IMG/VR virus record: IMGVR_UViG_3300009702_000043
Location: 1 to 42,686 of that record
DNA from: a virus
Length of the DNA stretch: 42,686 nt
Reading direction: 5' to 3' (one strand)
Part shown: in pieces, positions 23,848-31,899 of the stretch
Numbering within the stretch: position 1 is the first letter of the stretch
Layout: each line of letters begins with the position of its first letter
Notes under the pieces: model-generated
Told to the model about the DNA's origin: nothing
The model's database searches: none
What the model saw: the letters and a program-made list of their open reading frames with translations, nothing else
Translations under genes and position numbers: made by a program

Positions 23848-23863
23848 TGGCATAGCTCGTGCA
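23848..23863 (+). promoter_or_regulatory. Possible sigma54-type (-24/-12) element
   Basis: TGGCATAGCTCGTGCA has the invariant GG (23849-23850) and GC (23861-23862) with the required 10-bp spacing and TGGCA/TGCA edges, but three of the other preferred bases differ. It lies about 75 bp before the first rightward gene. It could be coincidence. Confidence 0.3.
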
Positions 23864-23883
23864 ATAGAAAATAAGCGTTTCAT

Positions 23884-23902
23884 CCCCGCTGTGGGAGCGG
23901 GG
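23884..23902 (+). other. Leader hairpin before the first rightward gene
   Basis: A perfect 7-bp GC-rich stem (CCCCGCT/AGCGGGG) with a 5-nt loop lies about 37 bases before ATG 23939 in the early mRNA leader. No U-tract follows, so an mRNA-stabilising or processing role is more likely than termination. Confidence 0.55.
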
Positions 23903-23938
23903 CACCCAAAAACCTTAAAATACGAGGGGGCACAAAAC

Positions 23939-24157
23939 ATGGAAAGAATAGGAACCACGGAAAATAAAATTACCGGGAACATGGCCGTGTATTTCAAGGC
24001 GCACCACATGACTATTAAAAGAATTGAAGAGGATATTGTTGACAGCTTGTTCTACAGTGCATTCAAATATTGTGACCTGGTACGCACTGCGCCCTCAACA
24101 TATAAGTTGACAGGTCCCGCGGATTGTGTTATTTCTCTTCTGAAGTTTTTTCGATAA
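23939..24157 (+). CDS. Small early protein of unknown function
   Basis: A 72-aa protein (MERIGTTENKITGNMAVYF ... LTGPADCVISLLKFFR). The start at ATG 23939 is chosen for the AGGGGG eight bases upstream; a longer frame to 23891 would run through the leader hairpin. It is the first rightward gene after the operator region. It is compact, with mixed charge, and has no clear helix-turn-helix, although it is a reasonable suspect for the operator-binding factor because of position. No family is recognised. Confidence 0.6.
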   Translation: MERIGTTENKITGNMAVYFKAHHMTIKRIEEDIVDSLFYSAFKYCDLVRTAPSTYKLTGPADCVISLLKFFR

Positions 24158-24182
24158 CCTTTAATTATAGGGGGATTTAAAA

Positions 24183-24662
24183 ATGAGAAAAGCATTCCTG
24201 ATTACACGCGAAACAGATTCAGAATATGGGCATATCAATGTTCGAGCAATTGAACTTGTAAAGGATGTGCCGCGTAACATTGATTACCTCACCACACCGG
24301 AACTTGCCGACTTCGAGGTCCTTTGTCAAATGGATAACCACACGGATAAAGCTTATGGCTGGGGTTGCAGGTATAAACCATTCACTGTTGGCCTGGACCG
24401 AGCGAAAGCCATGGCCAAAACGCTGAAGGCAATCAGCAGGAAGCGAAACAAAATGAGCGGGGAGCGGGGATACGAGCGATGCTTCTCCGAGTTTGTGGGA
24501 AGAGTTGCTGAGGCCCTGAAGATTAAAGAGTTCGTGTGGCGAGTTCAGGGGGATGGCCCGAGGTACAGCGATAATGTGTACCACATCGACGACCCGGCAA
24601 TGGGACTTCGGTATATTGATAAATTGGAAAAAGAAATTATCAGCAAACTTTCAAACCACTGA
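24183..24662 (+). CDS. Early protein of unknown function
   Basis: A 159-aa soluble protein starting MRKAFLITRETDSEYGHINV, with a central basic helix (RAKAMAKTLKAISRKRNKM) and an aromatic C-terminal half. Not recognised. ATG 24183 has AGGGGG with an AATTATAGGGGGATT leader that reappears before the gene at 31900. It belongs to the early cluster of small genes. Confidence 0.65.
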   Translation: MRKAFLITRETDSEYGHINVRAIELVKDVPRNIDYLTTPELADFEVLCQMDNHTDKAYGWGCRYKPFTVGLDRAKAMAKTLKAISRKRNKMSGERGYERCFSEFVGRVAEALKIKEFVWRVQGDGPRYSDNVYHIDDPAMGLRYIDKLEKEIISKLSNH

Positions 24663-24676
24663 AACCTTCACGGCTT

Positions 24677-24695
24677 GCCCGGAGCCTATCCGGGC
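24677..24695 (+). other. Intergenic hairpin in the early operon
   Basis: A perfect 7-bp stem (GCCCGGA/TCCGGGC) with a 5-nt loop lies between two early genes, ending 16 bases before the next ATG and just upstream of its AGGGGGG site. It has the same geometry as the leader hairpin at 23884. It may be an mRNA processing or stability element. Confidence 0.5.
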
Positions 24696-24710
24696 GAAAG
24701 GGGGGATATC

Positions 24711-24914
24711 ATGGATAGAGAGACAGCAATTGAATATATAGCAAATCTTTTCCCCGCGGATTCGGAATACGAAGAGACGGCGGATATTGGAAAGGCATTG
24801 TTGGAGCGGGCAAAACGTGAGGTCCTGGGATGGAGAAATGAACCCACGGCGGTTTTGGTACGGTACGCCCAGCTTTGCATTCAGAAAGAACACAAACTGT
24901 ATTGGGAGGATTAA
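24711..24914 (+). CDS. Small early protein of unknown function
   Basis: A 67-aa protein (MDRETAIEYIANLFPADSEY, ETADIGKALLERAKREVLGW, ending KEHKLYWED), largely helical and mildly acidic. The start at ATG 24711 has AAAGGGGGG upstream, which decides against the longer frame from 24675. No family is recognised; it looks like a typical early host-interaction protein by size and place only. Confidence 0.62.
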   Translation: MDRETAIEYIANLFPADSEYEETADIGKALLERAKREVLGWRNEPTAVLVRYAQLCIQKEHKLYWED

Positions 24915-24915
24915 A

Positions 24916-25101
24916 ATGAAAACATGTCTGAACTGGAAGGGTCCTGGAGGACTGGAAACAGTGGACGAGTTCGAGCGAGGGGTTGACGCTCCAACAACGC
25001 GCCGAGAGTTTTGGGAGTATGTCCTGAAGCAAGTGAAAGAATACCACGAAGCCGGGATGATAGTTTACGTTTCCGGGAGACCTTGCAAAAATTGGAAATA
25101 A
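24916..25101 (+). CDS. Small early protein of unknown function
   Basis: A 61-aa protein starting MKTCLNWKGPGGLETVDEFE, then a TRREFWEYVLKQVKEYHEAG helix and ending VYVSGRPCKNWK. GGGAGGA lies directly upstream of ATG 24916, one base after the previous stop. It is read through from the preceding gene and is unrecognised. Confidence 0.6.
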   Translation: MKTCLNWKGPGGLETVDEFERGVDAPTTRREFWEYVLKQVKEYHEAGMIVYVSGRPCKNWK

Positions 25102-25133
25102 CCTGTATAATAAAAAGAAAGGAAGATAAAAAA

Positions 25134-25796
25134 ATGAAAAAAGAAAAATTCATCGAAGAGTTGAAGGACCTGGATTCTGTTTATCTGTATGATTATGATG
25201 GACGGTTCGAGCTCAGTATGTGTTCTTATTCAGATTACTCCGGTGGGTTAATTGAACAGACGAACCAGAAGGTTTTTATGGAAAATTATTCTTTCCTGTC
25301 TACGGTAAGAGGGGGAGCGGGAACAGTTGCCGCCATTGTTGACCCGGAAGATCTCCCAGAAGAATCTGGGGACTTCGATCAATTTCTGGAGGATTATACG
25401 AGTCTCGAGGGCTACCCCTGCATTGATGATGATGTGTGGAGCGAACTAAAAGTTCAAGCAGAGATAGAAGCTTGGGCATCCTGGGTTTCTCAAGACTTTG
25501 AAGGGTACCTGGAAGATAAAATCGGGGAGCCCCTGGAAGATCTGGTGGAAAGATTCGTTGAAGAACACGAGGTCAAGATCGACTATGACGAATTTCTCAG
25601 CAAGCTGTTTGAATACGCCCGCATGAAGACGAATCTGTATTACCAGGAAGAAACAGGCGGCGGCATTTATATCGACGTGGACAAAGTGGGCGAAGGTATT
25701 GGAGAGCATACGATTGAAGCGATGCTTTGGCAAGAAAAGATGGAACAGTTGGAGCTCCTGGGACAGCAAAGATTGTTCGAGAGAGGGGGTAATTAA
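25134..25796 (+). CDS. Very acidic early protein, possible DNA mimic
   Basis: A 220-aa protein with about 53 Asp/Glu against about 18 Lys/Arg, strongly negative from residue ~70 onward (DPEDLPEESGDFDQFLEDY, EGYLEDKIGEPLEDL, VERFVEEHEVKIDYDEF). The start ATG 25134 has AAAGGAAG upstream. The central YPCIDDDVWSELKVQAEIEAW pattern resembles uncharacterised phage proteins I have seen, but I cannot name a family. Size, acidity and early position are compatible with anti-restriction or host-factor mimicry as in Ocr or ArdA. That is inference only; no ArdA motif is visible. Confidence 0.62.
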   Translation: MKKEKFIEELKDLDSVYLYDYDGRFELSMCSYSDYSGGLIEQTNQKVFMENYSFLSTVRGGAGTVAAIVDPEDLPEESGDFDQFLEDYTSLEGYPCIDDDVWSELKVQAEIEAWASWVSQDFEGYLEDKIGEPLEDLVERFVEEHEVKIDYDEFLSKLFEYARMKTNLYYQEETGGGIYIDVDKVGEGIGEHTIEAMLWQEKMEQLELLGQQRLFERGGN

Positions 25797-25797
25797 G

Positions 25798-26118
25798 ATG
25801 AAATGGACACGTAAAGACTACATGGGTGGGGTGTGTACACATCAGGAATACTATGACCAGTTTGTAACGTTGGAAACTGAGCGAATTATAAAAGACCTGG
25901 TAGGTGAGGACAAAATTCTTGCTTCTGAAGATCCATATTTCAATGACATTAACTTGAGAATATGGGACAAGTTCGCGATGTACTACAGGTATTACGCTGA
26001 AAAACTCAAGAAAGCAGGAGATTTTTGGTCTATCGCGGGAATGGTCTGCATCGCGAAAGCCGCCGCCCGGCGGATAAAAGCAAGGGATATTGTCGCGGAA
26101 CTTGAGGAATTGTCGTAA
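25798..26118 (+). CDS. Early protein of unknown function
   Basis: A 106-aa helical protein starting MKWTRKDYMGGVCTHQEYYD, with a central Tyr-rich segment (KFAMYYRYYAEKLKKAGDFW) and an Ala-rich end (CIAKAAARRIKARDIVAELE). ATG 25798 has AGAGGGGG upstream and follows the acidic gene by one base. Not recognised. Confidence 0.6.
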   Translation: MKWTRKDYMGGVCTHQEYYDQFVTLETERIIKDLVGEDKILASEDPYFNDINLRIWDKFAMYYRYYAEKLKKAGDFWSIAGMVCIAKAAARRIKARDIVAELEELS

Positions 26119-26199
26119 AACTCGGGGAGTTGTCGCGAACCAGAAATCAGGCAAATGACCTGATTGTGAACCATTTCATATAGTATGGGGGGTATAGCT

Positions 26200-26367
26200 A
26201 TGCCTTGGAGAATTGAAACAGTAAACACCTGGTGCCGATATTTACATATCAGACTAAAGAAAATCAGACAGAATGGAAGAGTTGTGGGTTGGGTGCCTGA
26301 AGAATACTGGTGTAAATATCTGAATAGACCTTGTGGGGAAAAAACATGTCCGTTGAAAATAAGCTAG
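26200..26367 (+). CDS. Small cysteine-containing protein
   Basis: A 55-aa basic protein with four cysteines (C12, C38, C45, C50) in a Trp-rich context (WVPEEYWCKYLNRPCGEKTC), possibly a small zinc-binding protein. ATG 26200 has GGGGGG upstream. It overlaps the start of the prim-pol gene by 22 bases, suggesting coupled translation. Role unknown. Confidence 0.5.
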   Translation: MPWRIETVNTWCRYLHIRLKKIRQNGRVVGWVPEEYWCKYLNRPCGEKTCPLKIS

Positions 26368-28151
26368 GTTGGTTTCTCTTTCCTGCAATCTTTGACCACG
26401 GCCATAAGCCGCGGGTCAAGTGGAAGAAGAATGCAAGCAATGACCCTGAAGTGTGGAAGTCCTGGAAAGAGAAATGGCCGGACTGCTATTTCTGCGTGGA
26501 CACCCGGAAGAGTGGGATAACGATTATCGACGTGGACGTGAAGAAGGGGAAGAATGGGGTTAAGGCCCTGGGGGAGCTCCAGGTCGAACATGGACCACTT
26601 CCCGAGACACTCACCGTGAAAACGCCCTCGGGCGGCTTTCACCTCTATTATAAGGGTGAGGCGCCATATTCAGTTCAGCGACTTGGTGAGGGGATAGACA
26701 CTCCGGTAATGTCCCCGATACCTGGTAGCAACATCCCCCAAAAAGGCCAATATCAAGTTATAAAGAACCTGCCAATAGCTCCACTTCCTGCCTGGATACC
26801 AAAACAACTGCACATCGACGACGACGAAGACTTGGGAGTCTTGTTTGAATCTGATGAGACAATCCGGGCAATCCGGTACCTGGAAAATTCTGCACCTATG
26901 GCCATTGAGGGGGAAGGGGGCGATGCGACAACATACCGCGTGGCCGCTAATCTCAAAGATATGGGACTTTCTTGGGAACAGGCTTATGACTGTATGCTTT
27001 TTCACTGGAATGACCAGTGCGAGCCGCCCTGGGAAGCGAGAGACTTGAAAGAAAAAGTTATTAACGCGTATAAATACGAGCGGAAGGGTCAAGGGGCCAC
27101 TGCACCCGAGGGGGACTTCAGCCGATTCAAGCGCCTGGGGTCCTTCTCCCTAGTTGACCCGCCGAAACCGCCCGGGTGGATAGTCCAGGATCTTGTGCCC
27201 CAGGGACACATTACCGGATTCTTCGGGACCGGCGGCGTGGGAAAGAGTTATTTGATTCTCCAGTTGGCCTTGTCCGTGGCCGCGGGTTTGCCGTTCTTAA
27301 ACAGATTTGTTACGCAACAAATACCAGTCGTATATATCGGGTTCGAGGACCCGACCGATGAAATTGAGCGCCGCCTTTTTACCATCTTGAACCACGAATC
27401 TTTCCACACCATAAAAGAAAATCCGAGGGCCTGTCCGTTCTTCTACACGTCCTTTGCCGGGGAGCTCGCCCCATTTTGGTTTCGTTTATCGACCGAAGGG
27501 ATTGAGCGAACTTCGATTTACCTTGCTCTTGAAAAAGAAATTTCGATTCTGCAAAAATCTCATAAATTAGTGATCGTTGATACCATTACGGACGCGGCCT
27601 GGTTAAATGAAAATGACCGTCACCAAGTGAACGCGGTATTGAAAAAAGGATTCGGCTCATTTATCAAAGACACTGACAGCACCCTTATGTTCATTGGCCA
27701 TACCCCAAAGATTACACAATCTAATTATTCAGGAAGTACCCAGTGGCAAGCGGCAATCCGGTCCGGCCTGGTCTTGAAGAAACATAGTGACGAGGAATGG
27801 GCCGACCTGGGGGTCCTGGAGTTCAACCTATTCAAATCCAATTATTCAAGTGAACTTCATTCTGTTCCGGTCCTCCGGGAAGATACTTTCACGGTCGTTG
27901 AAGAGGGCAGCCTGGATGAAAAGAAAGCGGGTATTGAGAAAGAAAATCAGACAGCGGTTTACGAGTATTTAAAGGCGCACCCGGGAATAAAGTTCACTCT
28001 CAAATCAAGGGGTGAGTTGTCTCTCATGGCTCAAAAGATCTATTACAAGAGGCGAGAGTTGACCACGTTGGCCAAGATCTCCGCGGCTCAACAGCTTGCA
28101 GCGGAGCTATTGATAACAGTAAAAAATGATCAAATAGAAGAGGTGATTTAA
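26346..28151 (+). CDS. Primase-polymerase/helicase fusion
   Basis: A 601-aa protein. The N-terminal prim-pol domain (residues ~5-160) shows the catalytic pair D62/D64 in IIDVDVKKGKNG and the nucleotide motif SGGFHLYY (95-102). The C-terminal RecA-like ATPase (RepA/AAA_25 type) has Walker A GTGGVGKS (294-301) and Walker B LVIVDTITDAAWL, with an IGHTPK sensor. It would prime and unwind DNA at the replication fork with the family A polymerase encoded downstream. The start at ATG 26346 has GGGGA upstream. It may also take part in origin recognition in the control region 2.5 kb upstream. Confidence 0.85.
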   Translation: MSVENKLGWFLFPAIFDHGHKPRVKWKKNASNDPEVWKSWKEKWPDCYFCVDTRKSGITIIDVDVKKGKNGVKALGELQVEHGPLPETLTVKTPSGGFHLYYKGEAPYSVQRLGEGIDTPVMSPIPGSNIPQKGQYQVIKNLPIAPLPAWIPKQLHIDDDEDLGVLFESDETIRAIRYLENSAPMAIEGEGGDATTYRVAANLKDMGLSWEQAYDCMLFHWNDQCEPPWEARDLKEKVINAYKYERKGQGATAPEGDFSRFKRLGSFSLVDPPKPPGWIVQDLVPQGHITGFFGTGGVGKSYLILQLALSVAAGLPFLNRFVTQQIPVVYIGFEDPTDEIERRLFTILNHESFHTIKENPRACPFFYTSFAGELAPFWFRLSTEGIERTSIYLALEKEISILQKSHKLVIVDTITDAAWLNENDRHQVNAVLKKGFGSFIKDTDSTLMFIGHTPKITQSNYSGSTQWQAAIRSGLVLKKHSDEEWADLGVLEFNLFKSNYSSELHSVPVLREDTFTVVEEGSLDEKKAGIEKENQTAVYEYLKAHPGIKFTLKSRGELSLMAQKIYYKRRELTTLAKISAAQQLAAELLITVKNDQIEEVI

Positions 28152-28152
28152 A

Positions 28153-28386
28153 ATGCCGAAATTTGAATTGTGGTGGCTAATCTCAAGAACAAGACCAATT
28201 AAGTATACCAAAGAAGAAAAGTTAGCCTGGAGATATTACAACTGTCCCTGGGAGAGAAAAGCGGGGGAGACTTTTGAAGAGTTCAAAAAGAGACAAAGGC
28301 ATGAGTTCTGGTTTGCCATGGCGCTCCTGGGGCTCGGAACTTTCATTATGCTGGGGCTTCATTTTAGCCTGGGGATTAACTTTTAA
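28153..28386 (+). CDS. Small protein with C-terminal membrane helix
   Basis: A 77-aa protein with a basic, aromatic N-terminal part (FELWWLISRTRPIKYTKEEK, FEEFKKRQRHEFW) and one transmembrane helix at the C-terminus (WFAMALLGLGTFIMLGLHFS). The gene lies one base after the prim-pol stop; GAGGTGA precedes ATG 28153. A membrane anchor for the replication machinery is one possibility, suggested only by context. Confidence 0.6.
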   Translation: MPKFELWWLISRTRPIKYTKEEKLAWRYYNCPWERKAGETFEEFKKRQRHEFWFAMALLGLGTFIMLGLHFSLGINF

Positions 28387-28401
28387 CACGGGGTTTTAAA
28401 C

Positions 28402-29574
28402 ATGAAGAAAGAAGACATGAAAAAACGATTGATAAACGAAGTCCGAGACATGGCAGCACAGTTGAAGACGGACAAGATCACCATTCACAAGTTTGCTCGG
28501 ACGTATCACCATGACCGAAGACTTGTATGGCGGCATTTTGGAACGTGGGAAAATCTCAAAAAGGCCGCTGGTATTGAGTCAAAAAAGATAACACTGGAAA
28601 GTACCGGAGCGGAATTGAAATCCCACTGGAAAGACATCATTGTAAAGGCCATGAAACAAAAGGCGCAGACAATGTATGACCTCCGCGATCTTTGTCACAC
28701 TTATCCTTCAGAGATTAGGAAAATCCTGGAGAGTTTGAATACTCACCCAGGGTTTCTTCATAAAGTGGATGGGGGTACAGACCTTTATCAGATTATTGGG
28801 ACTGGTTCCATGGGGCCGGAGAATCAGGAAGTTCGAGTCCATGAAACCAAGTTCGGGCTGATAGGTGACACCCACCTGGGTTCCAAGTTTCAACAAATGA
28901 CTTACCTTTGGGACTTTTATGAATATTGTGCGAAGCAGGGAATTAAGACGGTCCTCCACGCGGGCGATATGACGGACGGGAACGGTTATCTGTATCGTGG
29001 TCAACAGTTCGAGATGTTCCTCCATGGGTTTCGGGAGCAACGGGAGTACGTGATCGAAAACTATCCAAAGGTGGATGGGATAAAAACCTATGTGATCATG
29101 GGAAACCATGATGAGTCCTGGATTAAATCCGCGGACATTAACATTGTAGAACAGATCGCCCGGGAGCGAGAGGACATTGAATATATCGGGCGTCTGGGGG
29201 CCTATGCCTTTATTGAAAAAGCCCGGGCCTATCTCATCCATCCGATCGGCGGGTCGGCGTATGCCCAGTCATACAAGGCCCAGAAGTTTATTGAGTCCTT
29301 CAGTTCGGAGAACAAACCCCAGCTATTCTTTCTGGGGCATTGGCATTTCGCTTTACAGGGATTTCTGAGAAACATCCACTATATGTTGACCGGATGTTTT
29401 CAGGCTCAGACACCATACGAGTTGGTCCGGGGCCTGCACCCTGCAATCGGCGGCTGGATTTTGAACTTCGATTTGGATAAGGATGGGTACAGCATTAAGA
29501 ATCTTGAAACGATTTTTCGGCCTTACTATCGAATAATCAAAAAAGACTACAGGAGGGATGGGTCATGGGTGTAA
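28402..29574 (+). CDS. Metallophosphoesterase with HNH-repeat-like DNA-binding N-terminus
   Basis: A 390-aa protein. Residues ~1-60 (TDKITIHKFARTYHHDRRLVWRHFGTWENLKKAAGI) resemble the HNH_repeat DNA-binding module often attached to homing enzymes. A winged-helix-like segment follows. The C-terminal calcineurin-like phosphoesterase has all metal motifs: GDTHLG (D156, H158), GDMTDG (D189), GNHD (H236, D237) and GHWH (H313, H315). The layout is similar to SbcD/Mre11-type nucleases but with a different N-terminus and no SbcC partner nearby. Likely a DNA nuclease or phosphatase in replication or recombination. Confidence 0.8.
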   Translation: MKKEDMKKRLINEVRDMAAQLKTDKITIHKFARTYHHDRRLVWRHFGTWENLKKAAGIESKKITLESTGAELKSHWKDIIVKAMKQKAQTMYDLRDLCHTYPSEIRKILESLNTHPGFLHKVDGGTDLYQIIGTGSMGPENQEVRVHETKFGLIGDTHLGSKFQQMTYLWDFYEYCAKQGIKTVLHAGDMTDGNGYLYRGQQFEMFLHGFREQREYVIENYPKVDGIKTYVIMGNHDESWIKSADINIVEQIAREREDIEYIGRLGAYAFIEKARAYLIHPIGGSAYAQSYKAQKFIESFSSENKPQLFFLGHWHFALQGFLRNIHYMLTGCFQAQTPYELVRGLHPAIGGWILNFDLDKDGYSIKNLETIFRPYYRIIKKDYRRDGSWV

Positions 29575-30032
29575 AGATTATTATACGGGCGCTTGAATCG
29601 GATTTGGATAAGCTCAAGAGCCCTTGTTCGAGACTGTACCTGGGCGGGGCATACTCTAATACAAAAGACAAGGATGATACTTGGGGGAGGCACAATCTGA
29701 TTCTTTCTCAGATGAGTAAAATGTATTGTCAAGTATATTCTCCGATTGTTCATAGCCACTGGGCTGATCAACTGCTGGGTGAAGAGAATGAAAAGCTCTA
29801 TCATTTTTGGTTAAATCATTGCCTTGATATGCTTCGCTTTTGGGCCACGGGTATGCTAGTTTACAAGGACCCGGAGAACAATTATTTAAGTTCTTCTGGA
29901 CTCCACACTGAATTGAGGACAATCAGCGCTTTAAACATGCCGATTGGTTATCTTGAAATGCACAAGAGCAATAAAAATATCCTCCAGTGGCGCGGGCCAG
30001 GGGGAAAAATGTGGGGGGAATTGCCATGCTAA
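29565..30032 (+). CDS. DUF1937 / nucleoside deoxyribosyltransferase-like protein
   Basis: A 155-aa protein with LYLGGAYSN near the start, YSPIVHSHW in the middle, and LSSSGLHTELRTISALNMPIGY at the end. These positions fit the DUF1937 family, which has the nucleoside 2-deoxyribosyltransferase fold; the SSGLHTEL segment carries the family glutamate. In phages such proteins may hydrolyse or exchange nucleobases for DNA precursors. The true substrate is unknown. It overlaps the phosphoesterase gene by 10 bases. Confidence 0.72.
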   Translation: MGVKIIIRALESDLDKLKSPCSRLYLGGAYSNTKDKDDTWGRHNLILSQMSKMYCQVYSPIVHSHWADQLLGEENEKLYHFWLNHCLDMLRFWATGMLVYKDPENNYLSSSGLHTELRTISALNMPIGYLEMHKSNKNILQWRGPGGKMWGELPC

Positions 30033-30289
30033 TGAAACAAGTAAGTTATGACATGGGGACCGGGGCTTATGATTTTCCTGGGTATAACTGGGGCCATGAG
30101 CCAACTGAAAAGATTGGGATAATCAGGACTCTTCACATGGAGTTTCGGAATCTTCCTCCTGGAATGGAGTTGGCTCCCACCGAGGAACTGATGAATCAGG
30201 CGATCAAAGTGGAAAAGATTGACAACCTGATGATCGACGAAGTGGAGAAGATCAAGGATTATCTGTATGCGACTTCTGAAGAATGCTAA
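30026..30289 (+). CDS. Small protein of unknown function
   Basis: An 87-aa protein starting MLMKQVSYDMGTGAYDFPGY, followed by KIGIIRTLHMEFRNLPPGM and an acidic helical end (KVEKIDNLMIDEVEKIKDYL). ATG 30026 has GGGGGGAA five bases upstream and overlaps the DUF1937 stop by seven bases; the next gene overlaps its 3' end by 23 bases. Unrecognised. Confidence 0.58.
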   Translation: MLMKQVSYDMGTGAYDFPGYNWGHEPTEKIGIIRTLHMEFRNLPPGMELAPTEELMNQAIKVEKIDNLMIDEVEKIKDYLYATSEEC

Positions 30290-31846
30290 AGTTTGGTATA
30301 ACCCCGAGAAGGGTCGGTTCTACCTCTATGCGGTCGAAGCCAAATCGACGGTGACAATGCTCTACCTCGGTTGGTTTCTGACCCATCAGAAGGGGGTTTT
30401 CTATACTCCCTTCTTCGTGGTAGCCGACCGCTTGTATAATCAGGCGGTGCCGGAAGCCCAGAAACAGCTTGATCTAACCCGGCGCTGGTACCAAGCCCAA
30501 ATGAAAAAGTCTTACTGGACTGAGCCGCCCATGAATTTTACGTATGGATTAAAGAAAGGGTCCCACGGACTATTCCTTTATCCATACCAGGAAGCCACTC
30601 TTTGGCTCCTGAATGAACGACTCCAGTACAGGAATGGGGCAATCCTGGGGGATGATATGGGTATAGGCAAAACAGTTGAGGCATTGGCCTATATCGCTGA
30701 CCACCCGGAGTTCAAGAAGATCCTCATTGTATGCCCGAAGCAGGTCATTGACCAGTGGAAAGAGCATATCGAAACCTGGGTCCCATATTGGAATAACAAC
30801 ACGAAGTATCGAGTTGTTGTCACCAACTATGAGCAACTCAAAAATCTGAAGAAAAAGAATTTCCAGGCGGTTGTGTGTGATGAAGCGCATTATATCAAGA
30901 ACCCGACAGCCCAGAGAACAAAGCTTCTCATGCGGATACTCAGAAGGCGGGTTGACTTTCATCGCCAGGATAGAAGCTTTACCGGGTATCCAAAGGCACT
31001 CTTCTTGACTGGGACCCCGGTACTGAATAGACCCCTGGAGCTCTATCCAATTCTGCACCTGCTAATGTTTCGGGGACGGATACACAATCCCCTAATGTTT
31101 TATATGCTCCGATATTGTGGATGGTTTGGAGTCCGAAGACCGGATGGGAAAGGATCCTCGAACACAGAGGAATTGAACAAAATGCTTCGCGCTCAAGTGA
31201 TGATTCGGCGCGAGAAGAAAGATGTCCTCCCCTGGTTGCCGGACAAAGTAAGACAGATCTTCGTTGTTCCACCCACGGGGAAACTTGCAGCACTGAACAA
31301 AAAAGCAAACTGGACGGAAGTAATTCAAGGGTTCAAACGCGGGCAACGCATAGGGATGGGGGCCAACCTCCAAGAGATTCAAAGGGAATCTGCATTTGCT
31401 AAATTGCCTCGAGTATTTGAGTTCCTGGAAATCCTGGAAAGAGAGGGGGTGAAAAAGGTAGTTCTGTTCGCGCAGCATATCCCGGTTATTCAAGCGCTGG
31501 CTGAGAAATTGGGCGATCAGGCAGTTACCTTCTACGGGAAGACTTCGATGAGAGGACGAAGAGAAGCCCTGGACAGGTTCGCGAGTGACCCTGGGTTCAC
31601 TATTTCATTGCACAAATACGTGCGGCGGGGACTGGCCTGGACAAATTAAAGGCAGCTTCGTACTGTATCTTTGTGCAATTAGACTGGACCCCAGCGGTCT
31701 TGGAACAAGCCGAGGATAGGCTGCTGCGAATAGGACAAAAGAACACAGTCAACATTTATTATTTCGTTATAGGGGGTAGTTTCGATGAATACATGGTAAG
31801 AACATTTTTCTATAAACAGAAGACTATCAGAAAACTATTGCATTAA
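30267..31846 (+). CDS. SNF2/DEAD-type helicase, interrupted by a -1 frameshift
   Basis: An SF2 helicase of about 526 aa after correction. Motif I is DDMGIGKT (129-136) and motif II is DEAH (205-208). Motif III LFLTGTPVLNRP follows, and VVLFAQ marks the second RecA domain. The uncorrected frame stops at 31649 after GFTISLHKY. In the -1 frame from about 31600 the expected motifs continue (FIAQIRAAGTGLDKLKAA, WTPAVLEQAEDRLLRIGQ) to TAA at 31844-31846. One extra T in the TTT run at 31603-31605 restores the whole protein. Such helicases remodel DNA or displace proteins during phage replication. Confidence 0.82.
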
Positions 31847-31866
31847 ATTTCAAATCAGGCTATAAT
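31838..31866 (+). promoter_or_regulatory. Possible second rightward promoter
   Basis: A perfect TATAAT (31861-31866) lies 17 bp after TTGCAT (31838-31843), whose first three bases match the -35 consensus. It lies in the 53-bp gap after the SNF2 gene and would serve the SSB/polymerase gene group starting at 31900. Confidence 0.42.
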
Positions 31867-31899
31867 AAGATTAACAAATAAATTATAGGGGGATTAAAA

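Larger units (their letters stand above)
22828..23938. other. Divergent non-coding control region, candidate origin
   Basis: A gap of 1.1 kb between leftward and rightward gene arms, by far the longest in the genome. I find no credible gene in it. It contains, left to right, a short dyad with direct repeats, an 11-bp-arm hairpin, an iteron-like array, an AT-rich stretch (23281-23425) bracketed by a long inverted repeat, an early promoter and five GTAC palindromes. Repeats plus AT-rich DNA plus divergent transcription fit a replication origin with early-transcription control. No clear sigma70 promoter for the leftward resolvase was found here. Confidence 0.75.

Noticed and set aside
31590-31620. 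Programmed -1 ribosomal frameshift in the helicase
   Set aside because: No X-XXY-YYZ slippery heptamer in the zero frame and no clear downstream pseudoknot. The product would be one essential full-length helicase, so a base deletion is simpler.
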